NCBI GenBank assembly: GCA_021161675.1
Contig: JAGHAF010000104.1
Location: 1 to 43,402, forward strand
Source of the DNA: Planctomycetota bacterium
GTDB lineage: Bacteria > Planctomycetota > Brocadiia > SM23-32
Length of the DNA: 43,402 nt
Reading direction: 5' to 3'
Shown here: one piece after another, positions 14,718 through 23,829 of the stretch
Position numbering within the stretch: position 1 is the first letter of the stretch
How the letters are laid out: the number at the start of each line of letters is the position of its first letter
Translations under genes and position numbers: made by a program
The notes under the pieces: model-generated
What the model saw: the letters and a program-made list of their open reading frames with translations, nothing else
Told to the model about the DNA's origin: nothing
The model's database searches: none

Positions 14718-16847
14718 GTGAAACGGGCCGTGAACGAATCCGTGCAGCAAGCGCTTGAATTCGGCAAGGTGCGCCAGATACTCGCCCGCTACGCCGTCAC
14801 TTCGATGGGGAAGCGCAAGGCGCGCGAGCTCACTCCGGGCGGCTCCGCCGCGGCTCTGCGCCAATCCCAGCAGGAGACCTCCGAGATGGCCCGAGCCTTT
14901 CAGGAGGGGTATTCCCTGCCCCTCGGCTCCATCGAGGACGTCTCCGAGCACGCCGAACGGGCGGCCGCCGGGGGCGGCCCGCTTGAGCCGGCAGTGCTCT
15001 GGAAGGTCGCACAGTGCCTGCACACGGCTGAGCGTGTCTCAAAATCCCTGCGGCGCGTGGGCCGCGACTACCCCGCCCTGGCGGCGCTCGCCCATACGCT
15101 GCCGCTCGCGCCGGAGCTGATTGGACGGATTGAGTCGGCGATAGACGCCAACGCCCGCGTCCTGGACGGGGCCAGCGCCGAACTGAAGAGCATCCGCCAG
15201 CGCATCAAGCGGCTGCGGGGCCGGATCGAGAGGACGCTCAAGGCCCTGATCGAGAGCCCCGCCCTGCGCCCGCACCTCCAGTACGGCAAGCCCACCATGT
15301 GCCGCGAGCGCTACGTGCTGCCCATCAACGCCTACAGCAAGAAGGAGGCGCCCGGCGTGGTGCACGGCTCATCCGACAGCGGCGCCACGCTCTACATCGA
15401 ACCTTTCCAAATCATCGAGCCCGGCAATGACCTGGCCGAAGCCATAGGAGAAGAGGAAGAGGAGATACTCCGAGTCTTGTGGGACTTGACCCGCGCCACG
15501 GGCGAGGAACGCCACGCTATCGTCCGCGCCACAGACAGCCTCGGCGAAGTGGACCTGGTGCGGGCGAAAGCGCGCATGAGCAACGCCTTCCGCATGTGCG
15601 AACCCAAGATAGACGGCGCGCCGGCGCTCAGCCTCCAGGAGGCCCGCCATCCGCTTCTGCTCTGGCTCACCCGCCATGGCGACGCTCCCGAGAAACGCTC
15701 CGCAGGCGCGCTGCCGGAGGCGGATGACCTGGACTTCGACTCGGTGGAGCCGATTGACATCCGGCTCGGCGACGACTTCAACATGCTCATGATCACCGGC
15801 CCGAACACCGGCGGCAAGACCGTCGCGCTCAAAACCATAGGCCTGCTCTGCATCATGGCGCGCTCCGGCATGCACGTGCCGGCCCGCAAGGCCGCCATAC
15901 CCTTCTACGACGCCGTCTACGCCGACATCGGCGACGAGCAAAGCCTGGAGCAGAGCCTCAGCACGTTCAGCTCCCACATGTCCCGCATAGTCGAAATCCT
16001 GCTCAACGCCACCTCGCAGAGCCTCGTGCTGCTGGACGAGCTGGGCGCCGGCACCGACCCGGAGGAGGGAGGCGCCCTGGGAGAGGCGATCCTGAAACGC
16101 CTGGCGCTGGTGCGCTGCCAGACAGTGGTGGTGACCCACCTGGGACGGCTCAAGACATTCGCCACGACGCGGCCACAGGTCGAGAACGCCTCTATGGAAT
16201 TCGACACCGAGACGCTCCGACCCACATACCGTCTGCTCATAGGTTCGGTCGGCAGCTCCAACGCCCTCCAGATCGCGCAACGCCTGGGCGTTCCGCCGAA
16301 GATACTGGCCGACGCCCGTCAGAGCCTGGACGCGGAGTCCGGCGGGCAATACAGCTCCGCGCTCGACGAGGTGCGCCTTGCCCGCCAGGACGCCGAGGAG
16401 CGGCGGCACAGGATGCAATACCTCGAGGGGGAGGCTGAAAAGCTGAAGAAACAATATGAGGAAGCGCTGGCCCGCCTGAAGGCCGAGGAGGACCGGCGCG
16501 GCGCCGGCATGGGCCTGGAGATACGCGATGCCCTCGAGGGACTCCTCTCCCAGGCCCAGCGCCTCCACGACGACATCCGCCCCATCCACAAGTCCCTGGC
16601 CAGGCGGGTGCGCGCCATGCGCGAGGAGCTGCGCCGATGTCTCGGCGACATAAGCCGCCTGCTGGAAGGCCACAAGATTGACCACGCCCTTCAAAAAGGG
16701 GACGAGGTCTACGTGATCAAGCTGCACAAGTGGGGCGTCGTCGAGCGCGTGGACGAGCGCAGAGGACGGGCCAGGGTGCGCGTAGGCGAGGCCCAGGTCG
16801 AAATCGGGGTCGAGGAGCTCCAGCCCTGGGGCGACGAAATCCAGTAG
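14718..16847 (+). CDS. mutS2: MutS2-family ATPase lacking the C-terminal Smr domain
   Basis: A 709-residue homologue of MutS2, a DNA- and ribosome-associated ATPase. The core and clamp region (about 1-320) leads to the Walker A loop TGPNTGGKTVALKTIG (about 362-377), a signature region near LEQSLSTFSSHM, Walker B LVLLDELGAGTDPEEGGALG and the switch VVTHLGRLKTFA. A coiled coil (about 540-620) is followed by a KOW-like beta segment (KGDEVYVIKLHKWGVVERV). The protein stops there. Usual MutS2 is about 770-800 residues and ends in a Smr nuclease domain. Only 92 bases separate this stop from the convergent RND pump gene and they hold a repeat, so no Smr fragment lies downstream. The GTG start lacks a strong ribosome site. 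Confidence 0.92.
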   Translation: MKRAVNESVQQALEFGKVRQILARYAVTSMGKRKARELTPGGSAAALRQSQQETSEMARAFQEGYSLPLGSIEDVSEHAERAAAGGGPLEPAVLWKVAQCLHTAERVSKSLRRVGRDYPALAALAHTLPLAPELIGRIESAIDANARVLDGASAELKSIRQRIKRLRGRIERTLKALIESPALRPHLQYGKPTMCRERYVLPINAYSKKEAPGVVHGSSDSGATLYIEPFQIIEPGNDLAEAIGEEEEEILRVLWDLTRATGEERHAIVRATDSLGEVDLVRAKARMSNAFRMCEPKIDGAPALSLQEARHPLLLWLTRHGDAPEKRSAGALPEADDLDFDSVEPIDIRLGDDFNMLMITGPNTGGKTVALKTIGLLCIMARSGMHVPARKAAIPFYDAVYADIGDEQSLEQSLSTFSSHMSRIVEILLNATSQSLVLLDELGAGTDPEEGGALGEAILKRLALVRCQTVVVTHLGRLKTFATTRPQVENASMEFDTETLRPTYRLLIGSVGSSNALQIAQRLGVPPKILADARQSLDAESGGQYSSALDEVRLARQDAEERRHRMQYLEGEAEKLKKQYEEALARLKAEEDRRGAGMGLEIRDALEGLLSQAQRLHDDIRPIHKSLARRVRAMREELRRCLGDISRLLEGHKIDHALQKGDEVYVIKLHKWGVVERVDERRGRARVRVGEAQVEIGVEELQPWGDEIQ

Positions 16848-16857
16848 AACGAATCGG

Positions 16858-16929
16858 GGAGCAGGAATCAGGAGTCAGGGAGACACAAAAAAAGGAAAGC
16901 TTCCGTGCAGGCCGTTGCCTTTGCCGTTG
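16858..16929. repeat. short copy of the CAGG-flank/core/TTGCNN repeat
   Basis: GAGCAGGAATCAGGAGTCAGGG, here given in part as GCAGGAATCAGG and GGAGTCAGGG, then the core GGAAAGCTTCCGTGCAG (about 16893-16909), then about three hexamers (GTTGCCTTTGCCGTTG). It matches the left flank, core and array start at 412-510 but has almost no array and no right flank. It lies between the convergent mutS2 and RND pump stops. Confidence 0.7.
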
Positions 16930-16939
16930 AATTCATCCT

Positions 16940-19900
16940 TTATACCTGCTTTCGCACCATCACGTACACCACGGGGATAATCAGCAGCGACAGGAAGGCC
17001 GCCGCGAAGACGCCGCCCATCTCTACAACGGCCAGCGGGCGGAATATCTCGCCGGCAAATCCCAGCCCCAGCGACAGCGGCGTCAGGGCCACGATGGTGG
17101 TCAGGTTGGCCATCACGATCATGCGGAACCGGACGCCACATGCGTCTTTGATCGCCACCAACGGGGTGGAGCCTGCCCTCTGCTGCCGCATGGCGTAGTC
17201 CACGACAATAATGGCGTTGTTCACCACCATGCCCACCAGGATGATCATGGCCATCAGGCTGAATATGTTGACGCTGACGCCGCCAAGCAGCATGGCCAGC
17301 GTCACGCCGATGAAGCAGATGGGGATGCTCATGATGATAATCACTGCGAGGCCGAAGGACTCGATAATGCCGGCCACGCAGAGGAAGGTCAGCACGGCGG
17401 CGGTGATTATGGCCTTGAAAAGCTCTTTGAAGTTCTTGCGCATCATCTCGGCCTGGCCGCCGAAGTAAACGTGCACGCCTTCTGGCACGTCCACGCGCTG
17501 ATCTATCTGCCGGCGCACCTCCTTGAGCACTTCGCTCAGCCCGCGCGCGCCCGTCAATTCGGCCGATATCGTCAGCAGTCTTTGGCGGTCCTTGCGCTCT
17601 ATGAGGCTGGGGCTCAGCTCCCGCCGAACGGTGGCCACCTGGCCGATCGGGACCATGTTGCCGGTGGCCGGGGAGTAGATGAACATCCTCTCCACGTCCT
17701 CACCCCACAGCCGGTCTTGCCGGTCCAGTTTGACAAGGACGTCGTAGTTCTCATCCCTGTCCGTGAACTGCGTCGCCACCTGCCCTTCGACGTAGGCGCG
17801 CAGGTCGCCGGCCACCTGGCTGAACTGTATCTTGTGCCTGCTCAGGGACTTACGGCGCGGGGTCGCCCGCATCTCCGGCCGGCCCTCCTGCCAGGACTTG
17901 CCGACCTCAGCCGTGCCCTCCACCTCCTTGACAATGCGCAGTATCTGCCCGCCGGTTCGCTGGATCGCGTCGAGGTCGTCCCCGCTGACCTCCACCGTCA
18001 CGGGCGATCCGCCGGGTCCGTGCTGCCCGCCCGCCACCTTGATGCGCGCCGTTGGAATGGCCGCCAGTTTCGGGCGCAGATCGTTCATAAGATTATCCAC
18101 CGTATAGGGGCGCTCGGACTTGTCGCTGACGGTGACCATGACCTCGGCCAGGTTCACCCCCTCCGAGCTGCCCCCCAGGAAACCGCTCACGTGGCCCACG
18201 CGCGAGTAGTAGCTCTCCAGGTAAGGGACGCGGCGGACGTATTGCTCGATTCGCCGAACGACGTCATTGGTCCCTGAGAGAGGCGTGCCGGCGGGCATCT
18301 CCACCGTGATGCGGAACTGCCCCTCGTCCGCGCGGGGGAAGAACTCCTTGTTCACTTTCGAGAACACCCACACGCAAGGCGCCAGCATCATCAGAGCAAT
18401 CAGCAGGGTGGCCAGTCGCCTCCTCAGGCACCAATCCAGAGTTACCAGGTATGCCCTCCTGACCAGGCCGAACATGCTTCTCCACAGGTCCGAGACCAAC
18501 CCCAATGTCCGATCGCGCAGCCATCCGAGCGGCCCTGCGCCGTCCTCTTTCTCCCGCAGCAGGAATGCGCACATCATCGGCGTGAGGCTGAAAGAGACGG
18601 CCAGCGAAACGACGGTCGCGTAGACGACCGTCAGGCCCAGCTCTCGGAACATCTGCCCGATCATCTCTCCCATAAAGGCAATCGGCAGGAAGACGACAAG
18701 GTTCGTGGCAGTTGAGCTGAAGACGGCCAGGGCGATGTCGCGTGTCCCGTTGATCGCGGCCTCAGTGGGCCGCTGTCCCTCGTGGATAAGACGAGAAACG
18801 TTCTCCAGGATCAGGATTGCATTATTGACCAGCACCCCGATGACGATGGCCAGCCCCGTCAGCGAGAGGATATTCAGGGTGAAGCCGGAGGCCAGCAGCC
18901 CCACCAGCGAAATCACCACGGCGACCGGCATCACCACGGCGGCCACAACCGTGGCTCGCCAGGACTTCAGGAACAGGTAAAGCACGACCGCAGTCAGCAG
19001 GATGCCGATAATCATGTTATTGCGGACGTTCCCCAGGGCGCCGCGGATGTAGTCGGAAGTATCCTCGGCCACCTGGATTGTGGCCCCGGGGGGCAGCTTC
19101 CGGCGTAGTTCAGGGAGCCTGGCCAGCACACCGTCTACGACCTCCACCTCGTTGGCGTCGGTCTGCGCCTGGACAGAGAGCACGATGGCATCCTTCCCGC
19201 CAAAGCGGGAACTTGTCCTGCGCTCTTCGTAGGTGTCGCGCACCTCGCCGAGGTCCCCCACGGTCAGGATAGTTGCGGCCTGCGTGGGGATGCGGACCTG
19301 CTTGATCTCCTCAATGCTCTTGAACTTGCCGACGGCGCGGATGACATACTCGCGTCCCGGCTGAGTGATGTGCCCGGCGGGCAGGTCCAGATTGGCCATG
19401 CGCAGGGCGGTCACGACGCTGCCAATCGGGACCCTGTATTTTCGCAGCTTGCGCGCATCCAGCAAGACATGCACCTCCCGGGCCTGCCCCCCGGTTATCT
19501 GCACGTCCGCCACGCCGGGCGCCTGGGATATCAGCGCCGACAGGTCCTCGTCCGCAACGCGGTAGAGCTCGTTGACGTTCTGAGGGCCCGTGATGGCCAG
19601 AGTCAGCACCGGGAACTGGCTCAGTTCGAATTTCAGCACCACGGGGTTCTCCGCCCCGTCCGGCAGATCGTGCAGGACCAAATCCACCTGGCTGCGCACG
19701 TCCATCCACTTCTGGTCTATGTCGGAGTCCAGTCCAAACTCGATCATGACCACAGAGCGGCCCTGCTGGGAGTAAGACGTGATCTTCTCGACGCCCGAGA
19801 TCGAAGCCACGGCGTCCTCGATCGGCTTCGTGATGTCCGACTCTATCTCGGAGGGATTCCCGCCGGGGTAGCGGGTAGAGACGGTGGCCACCGGGAAATT

Positions 19901-20020
19901 GATCTCCGGGAACCTGCGTAGATTCAAACCGAAGTAGGAAAGAATCCCCAGTATCAGCGCGATCAGCACCAGGACGGTGGTCAGGACCCGGCGGCGGATC
20001 AGCTTCTCAATTAACCCCAC
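16940..20020 (-). CDS. RND-family efflux pump, inner-membrane transporter (HAE1/AcrB type)
   Basis: A 1026-residue proton-driven pump subunit. It starts VGLIEKLIRRRVLTTVLVLI and keeps the family's features: the first membrane helix followed by FPEINFPVATVSTRYPGGNPSE, a large periplasmic porter domain, central helices with FTLNILSLTGLAIVIGVLVNNAI, VFLPIAFMGEMIGQMFRELG, a second porter domain and closing helices with SLMAMIILVGMVVNNAIIVV. I chose the GTG at 20020, which follows GGAGGAG and starts just after the adaptor's stop (20025); an upstream GTG at 20053 would overlap the adaptor. It is the last gene of an outer-membrane factor, adaptor, pump operon. The substrate is unknown; VNNAI in place of the drug-pump VDDAI is common among metal and other transporters and does not decide it. 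Confidence 0.92.
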   Translation of the reverse strand: MGLIEKLIRRRVLTTVLVLIALILGILSYFGLNLRRFPEINFPVATVSTRYPGGNPSEIESDITKPIEDAVASISGVEKITSYSQQGRSVVMIEFGLDSDIDQKWMDVRSQVDLVLHDLPDGAENPVVLKFELSQFPVLTLAITGPQNVNELYRVADEDLSALISQAPGVADVQITGGQAREVHVLLDARKLRKYRVPIGSVVTALRMANLDLPAGHITQPGREYVIRAVGKFKSIEEIKQVRIPTQAATILTVGDLGEVRDTYEERRTSSRFGGKDAIVLSVQAQTDANEVEVVDGVLARLPELRRKLPPGATIQVAEDTSDYIRGALGNVRNNMIIGILLTAVVLYLFLKSWRATVVAAVVMPVAVVISLVGLLASGFTLNILSLTGLAIVIGVLVNNAILILENVSRLIHEGQRPTEAAINGTRDIALAVFSSTATNLVVFLPIAFMGEMIGQMFRELGLTVVYATVVSLAVSFSLTPMMCAFLLREKEDGAGPLGWLRDRTLGLVSDLWRSMFGLVRRAYLVTLDWCLRRRLATLLIALMMLAPCVWVFSKVNKEFFPRADEGQFRITVEMPAGTPLSGTNDVVRRIEQYVRRVPYLESYYSRVGHVSGFLGGSSEGVNLAEVMVTVSDKSERPYTVDNLMNDLRPKLAAIPTARIKVAGGQHGPGGSPVTVEVSGDDLDAIQRTGGQILRIVKEVEGTAEVGKSWQEGRPEMRATPRRKSLSRHKIQFSQVAGDLRAYVEGQVATQFTDRDENYDVLVKLDRQDRLWGEDVERMFIYSPATGNMVPIGQVATVRRELSPSLIERKDRQRLLTISAELTGARGLSEVLKEVRRQIDQRVDVPEGVHVYFGGQAEMMRKNFKELFKAIITAAVLTFLCVAGIIESFGLAVIIIMSIPICFIGVTLAMLLGGVSVNIFSLMAMIILVGMVVNNAIIVVDYAMRQQRAGSTPLVAIKDACGVRFRMIVMANLTTIVALTPLSLGLGFAGEIFRPLAVVEMGGVFAAAFLSLLIIPVVYVMVRKQV

Positions 20021-20024
20021 CAGA

Positions 20025-21281
20025 CTACTCCTCCTCGCCAATGACCCTGACACGCGCGCCGTCGTCGAGGTCCTGGTGCGGACGCAGCGCCACCCGATCG
20101 CCGGCCCGGAGCGCCCCTTCCTTGATCTGCACGAATCCGGACCGGCGCAGACCCGTCTTGACCGTCACGGCCTTCACCTTTTCCACTTTGACCCGGCGGG
20201 TCCGCCCCGGTCGAGCCGCTTCCTCCTTACGGCTCCCCACCAGAACCCGCGCCCCCCTTCGGAGTCTGCTCAAAAAAGAGTTCCCTCCCTCATCAACCGC
20301 CCTCTCCGGAGCAACCGCCACTTCCTCCACGGCATCGTGAACTACGAAGACGCGATATCCCTCCCCCTCGTTGACAACGGCCGTTTCTGGCAGGGCGATG
20401 CCATCTTTGACAGATTCCCGCAGAAACCTGACCTCCGCGTACATGCCCGGACGGATGAGCCACTTCTCGCCCTCACGCTCGTTGTTCGCCTTCAGGTACA
20501 CGTCAAAGAAGTGGTTTGGGTCCTGCGTCGAGGGCGCTATCCTGCTGACGGTGGCGGGCAACCACAGGGCCCCGGATTCGATCTGAAACTCGGCGCCCAG
20601 CCCCGGCGTGAGGCCGCCCACCGCATCCTCCGGCACGAGCGCCCGCACCTCGACCGTGGCCAGGTCCACGATGGTCAGCATCTCCTTTCCCACACCCTTG
20701 AACTCCCCCGGTTCGACGTCCCGACTGGCCACAACCCCGTCAATGGGAGAGCGCACTTCGGCGAAGGCAAGATTGGAAGTGGCGCGCCGCAACGCCGCGG
20801 CCGCGTTCTCCATGCCGGTGCGGACCTGCTCAAATCTATCTTCGGTGACCACCTTCTGATCGAGGAGCGTCTTATAGCGCCCGAAGTTGCTCTTGGCCTC
20901 CTGGTAGGCGGCCTGCGCCGCCTTCACCTGCGCTTTGAGGTCCGTGCGGCGCAGCTCCACCAGGAGCTGCCCCTTCTGAACGGGCTGGCCCACGCGCACG
21001 TGCACCGCCTCCACCACTTCCGCCACCTTCGCCCGCAGCTTCGCCCGCACGTCGGCCACCACGGCGCCGTCGCACCGAAGGTAGTCCTCAAAGTCCATCC
21101 GCCCGACGGTCGCGACCTCGACGGGGAAGCCTTCTTGCGCGTGGACTTTCTCGATACTCGCGCTGGCCTCCGGCCGGGCCCCGAGAGAGTAGAGGAGCAC
21201 GATCCCAAGGCCGCCCAATAGCAGCGCTATCACTGCGAGCACGCCAACGAACGGCGCCAGCTTCCGGAGGAAACGTCCCAT
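20025..21281 (-). CDS. RND efflux periplasmic adaptor (membrane fusion protein)
   Basis: A 418-residue adaptor with one N-terminal membrane helix (about residues 9-30). The biotinyl-lipoyl half motifs are DGAVVADVRAKLRAKVAEVV with VRVGQPVQKGQLL, and FAEVRSPIDGVVASRDVEPGE, flanking an alpha-helical hairpin (about 105-175). Beta-barrel and membrane-proximal domains follow. It would bridge the pump and the outer-membrane factor in the periplasm. The ATG at 21281 is preceded by AAGGAG at a good distance, so I preferred it to an ATG 18 bases upstream that overlaps the previous stop as ATGA. The last 60 residues include a basic stretch (RTRRVKVEKVKAVTVKTG) within the membrane-proximal domain. Confidence 0.92.
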   Translation of the reverse strand: MGRFLRKLAPFVGVLAVIALLLGGLGIVLLYSLGARPEASASIEKVHAQEGFPVEVATVGRMDFEDYLRCDGAVVADVRAKLRAKVAEVVEAVHVRVGQPVQKGQLLVELRRTDLKAQVKAAQAAYQEAKSNFGRYKTLLDQKVVTEDRFEQVRTGMENAAAALRRATSNLAFAEVRSPIDGVVASRDVEPGEFKGVGKEMLTIVDLATVEVRALVPEDAVGGLTPGLGAEFQIESGALWLPATVSRIAPSTQDPNHFFDVYLKANNEREGEKWLIRPGMYAEVRFLRESVKDGIALPETAVVNEGEGYRVFVVHDAVEEVAVAPERAVDEGGNSFLSRLRRGARVLVGSRKEEAARPGRTRRVKVEKVKAVTVKTGLRRSGFVQIKEGALRAGDRVALRPHQDLDDGARVRVIGEEE

Positions 21282-21295
21282 CGGATTCTCCTTGA

Positions 21296-22768
21296 TCATT
21301 CTTCCCCGGCGGGAGCCGAAGTTGTCTCAAGTTCGGGGGGCTGTTCGGGGACTTTCTGCGCGCCCGGAGGGGGGCCCAGCAGACCCACGGCCCTTCTGTA
21401 AGCCAGTCGGGCCACCGCGTGCGCGTGCAGCGCCTGGTAGTAGAGCCCCCGGACCCTGGTGAGGGCCGAGCGGGCGTCCAGGACTTCCAATTCGGTGTTG
21501 ACGCCTTCGCGGGCGCCAACTTGCACCAGTCGCAGGGCTTCATTGGCGCGCGTCAGGTTCAGTTGCTGCGACTGCACCAGCTCGTCGGCGTCCCGCAAGT
21601 CCAGTATGGCATTCTTGACCTCCTGGAGCACCTGTTGCTCGGTGTCTGAGAGCCGGATGTCCGCCCGCCGGACGACTGCCCTTTGCTGCATGAGTCGGCC
21701 AGTTCTGCGCCATCCGTCGAACAGGTCCCATGAAAACCTGAGTCCGGCCTGCCACTGCTGATTCCACTCGATGTGAGCCACGTCGTGAGGGTCCGGCTTG
21801 GCCCATCTGAACCAGGCCCACGTCTCCAGGTCCGGCCAGTAGTCAGCCTTCAAACCGCGCACCACCTCGCGCTGGAGGCGGCTGTCAAGTTCCGCCTGGT
21901 AGAGCGCCGGGCGGTTGTCAAAGGCCGTCCGAACGGCTTCCTCGTAATCGGGCTTCATCGGCCGGTAGGTCAGGCTGTCGCTCAGCTCCACATGGCTGCT
22001 CTGCGAGACGCCCATTGCGCGGAAAAGGCCCGTGCGGGCGCGTGTCTTCTCGCTGCGCTGCCGGATGAGGTCGGCCTGGACGCTGGAGACCTCCAGCTCG
22101 GCCCGCAGACGGTCGTAACGGATCGCAAGGCCCTGCTCTTGCCGGGCCTCCACGTCCTTCAAGTTGGCCTGCGCGAACTTCAGCGCCTCCTCCTGCACCT
22201 CGTAAAGCCTCTTCGCAAGCAGCAGGTCGTAGTAGGCCCGCGCCACCACGGCGACGGTGTCCTGGATGGCGTGGCGCACCTTCTCGTCGCTCAGGAATCG
22301 GGACAGCTCCGCCCCGCGGACCGCCGCCGGCACGGCGCCCCCCTGGAAGAGCGGCTGCGTGAAGTCCAACTGGGAGAACCAGTTGTTCTTATCCCCGATC
22401 GTAACCGGAGAAAAAGCCCATCCCAGTTTATCGAGCCGCGTGTAGCCGGCCGACAAACTCAGCGAGGGGAGGGCCGTGCCCCTGGCCTCGACGAGGATGC
22501 CCTCCGCCGCGGCTTTCTCCTGGAGGACCATCCAAAGGCCCTTGTTGTAGCTCAGGGCCGTCTTGAGCGCATCATGGAGGCTCAGCTTCCCTTCCAGGAG
22601 GGGCAGCGCGTCTTGCGCTTCCCGCCGCTCGCGCCAGCGCTGGAAGGACGCCATGCGGCCCCGATGAAGATCGGAGTAGACCTCCTCACGGCCCATGAAG
22701 CACCCTGTGACAACGAGGAGGCAGCAAAGCAGCAGCCCGATAAGCGGCTTTCGCCCGCTCAAGTTCAT
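21296..22768 (-). CDS. TolC-family outer-membrane efflux lipoprotein
   Basis: A 490-residue outer-membrane factor. The signal peptide ends in a lipobox (LLVVTGCFMG, Cys at about 23), so it is a lipoprotein like many NodT/OprM-type factors. Two related halves rich in alternating helices follow, with GKLSLHDALKTALSYNKGL at the first OEP start and FTQPLFQGGAVPAAVRGAEL near the membrane barrel. It should form the trimeric exit duct for the pump below. The ATG at 22768 has GGAAGAG upstream; the frame stays open further upstream but that part has no plausible signal. It is the first gene of the efflux operon; its stop lies 15 bases before the adaptor start. Confidence 0.9.
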   Translation of the reverse strand: MNLSGRKPLIGLLLCCLLVVTGCFMGREEVYSDLHRGRMASFQRWRERREAQDALPLLEGKLSLHDALKTALSYNKGLWMVLQEKAAAEGILVEARGTALPSLSLSAGYTRLDKLGWAFSPVTIGDKNNWFSQLDFTQPLFQGGAVPAAVRGAELSRFLSDEKVRHAIQDTVAVVARAYYDLLLAKRLYEVQEEALKFAQANLKDVEARQEQGLAIRYDRLRAELEVSSVQADLIRQRSEKTRARTGLFRAMGVSQSSHVELSDSLTYRPMKPDYEEAVRTAFDNRPALYQAELDSRLQREVVRGLKADYWPDLETWAWFRWAKPDPHDVAHIEWNQQWQAGLRFSWDLFDGWRRTGRLMQQRAVVRRADIRLSDTEQQVLQEVKNAILDLRDADELVQSQQLNLTRANEALRLVQVGAREGVNTELEVLDARSALTRVRGLYYQALHAHAVARLAYRRAVGLLGPPPGAQKVPEQPPELETTSAPAGEE

Positions 22769-23071
22769 TTCTCTTCCACCTTCCCGGTCATTATGGCAAC
22801 TAAGAAGCGGTCTTCGGATCGTCGGCCGGCTCGAGCGGGCGCGCGCTCCCAACTCCCGTAGCAACCCCGAAGAATGACCATTCACAATACGAACTGCCAT
22901 ACATCCCGTCAAGCGAAGGCGAATGGCCGGCAGAGCGCGCCGGGTCTCCTTGCGCGTCCTTCGGCGCAGAGGACATCTTATTTTTCGCTCGCTCAGATTG
23001 ACAAGCGCTATAATATGCGGTAGAATGATGCGCGAAGTGTGAAGGCGGTGCAATTCGATAGGGTAACGCCT
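22769..23071. other. divergent intergenic region between efflux operon and HTH-receiver gene
   Basis: No gene or RNA is seen. The right end carries a strong plus-strand promoter. A convincing minus-strand promoter for the efflux operon was not found. Confidence 0.5.
22998..23026 (+). promoter_or_regulatory. strong sigma70-type promoter of the HTH-receiver gene
   Basis: TTGACA (22998-23003) and TAGAAT (23021-23026) are exactly 17 bases apart. The start point near 23033 gives a leader of about 40 bases to the ATG at 23072 and makes the GTG at 23039 an unlikely start. Confidence 0.65.
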
Positions 23072-23623
23072 ATGCTCGAAGAAAGCGATGTTCTCGATTC
23101 GCGTGAAGCGGCCCGGTATTTGAAACTCAACCAGCAGACGATCCGCAGGCTGGTGCGTGAGAACCAGATCCCGGGTTTCAAGGTCGGCGGAAGCTGGCGC
23201 TTCAAGAAAAGCGTGTTGGACCGCTGGGCCGAGTCGCAGCAGCAAGCCGCTCAGACACGGCGGGTGCTGGTGGTGGATGACGAAGAGCCTGTCCGTGAGT
23301 ACGTGCGACGGGTCCTGGAGCGCGAGGGCTACGAAGTGCTGAGCGCCGACGACGGCGAGGGAGCTGTGAATTACGTGGAAAATGGCGAACCGATCGACTG
23401 CGTGATGCTGGACTTGAGGATGCCGGGCATGGGGGGACCGGAAGCCCTGGAGAGGATACGCAACTACAAGAGAGATATTCCTGTCGTCCTGCTGACCGGA
23501 TACCCTGAGATAGCCCTTATGCACCGCGCCATGCAATCGGGCCCGATCACTCTGCTGGCCAAACCTGTCTCACGCGCACAGATTTTGGAGGCGGTCGAGA
23601 ATTTTCTCGGACGTAAGAAGTAA
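23072..23623 (+). CDS. excisionase-type HTH fused to a response-regulator receiver domain
   Basis: A 183-residue protein. Residues 7-53 form a HTH_17/excisionase-like DNA-binding domain (DSREAARYLKLNQQTIRRLV, then IPGFKVGGSWRFKKSVLDRW). Residues 64-180 form a complete receiver: acidic pair D69/D70, phospho-acceptor D114 in CVMLDLRMPG, T142 in LLTGYPE and K164 in LLAKPVS. The order is reversed from most response regulators, where the receiver comes first. It is probably a phosphorylation-controlled DNA-binding protein. No kinase is adjacent; the orphan PAS kinase at 12-14.5 kb could supply it. A GTG at 23039 would add 11 residues, but the promoter position argues against it. Confidence 0.88.
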   Translation: MLEESDVLDSREAARYLKLNQQTIRRLVRENQIPGFKVGGSWRFKKSVLDRWAESQQQAAQTRRVLVVDDEEPVREYVRRVLEREGYEVLSADDGEGAVNYVENGEPIDCVMLDLRMPGMGGPEALERIRNYKRDIPVVLLTGYPEIALMHRAMQSGPITLLAKPVSRAQILEAVENFLGRKK

Positions 23624-23672
23624 CGTCCGTCGGCTTATGGGTTGGGAGAGGGGGCAGGTAGTATTGTGCCGG

Positions 23673-23767
23673 AGGCATATCCCTGTGATATGTCCATGGA
23701 GGCGGCACGCGGCCAGGCGCGAATGCAGCCGCTCGAATCCAAGTCCGGTTTTTCAGACAGAGCCTGG
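23673..23767 (+). repeat. 95-nt dispersed repeat, copy A (hairpin-forming)
   Basis: Matches 42600-42695 with four substitutions and one single-base indel. It opens with a hairpin GGCATATC-CCTGT-GATATGTCC (one bulged T), and continues with a GCGGC...GCCGC arm (about 23702-23732) and ends GACAGAGCCTGG. The only indel between the copies is in the loop of the first hairpin. Flanking bases do not match. It lies about 60 bases before murJ. Confidence 0.85.
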
Positions 23768-23829
23768 TCCCGCAACTGCCCACCCGCTTGTTAGCCGGTC
23801 AGAGACTGTGATATGCTGGCCCCACGCCC

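Noticed and set aside
21296..23536. 746-codon version of the TolC-like gene
   Set aside because: The upstream part overlaps the HTH-receiver gene on the other strand and precedes a clear lipoprotein signal that must be N-terminal.
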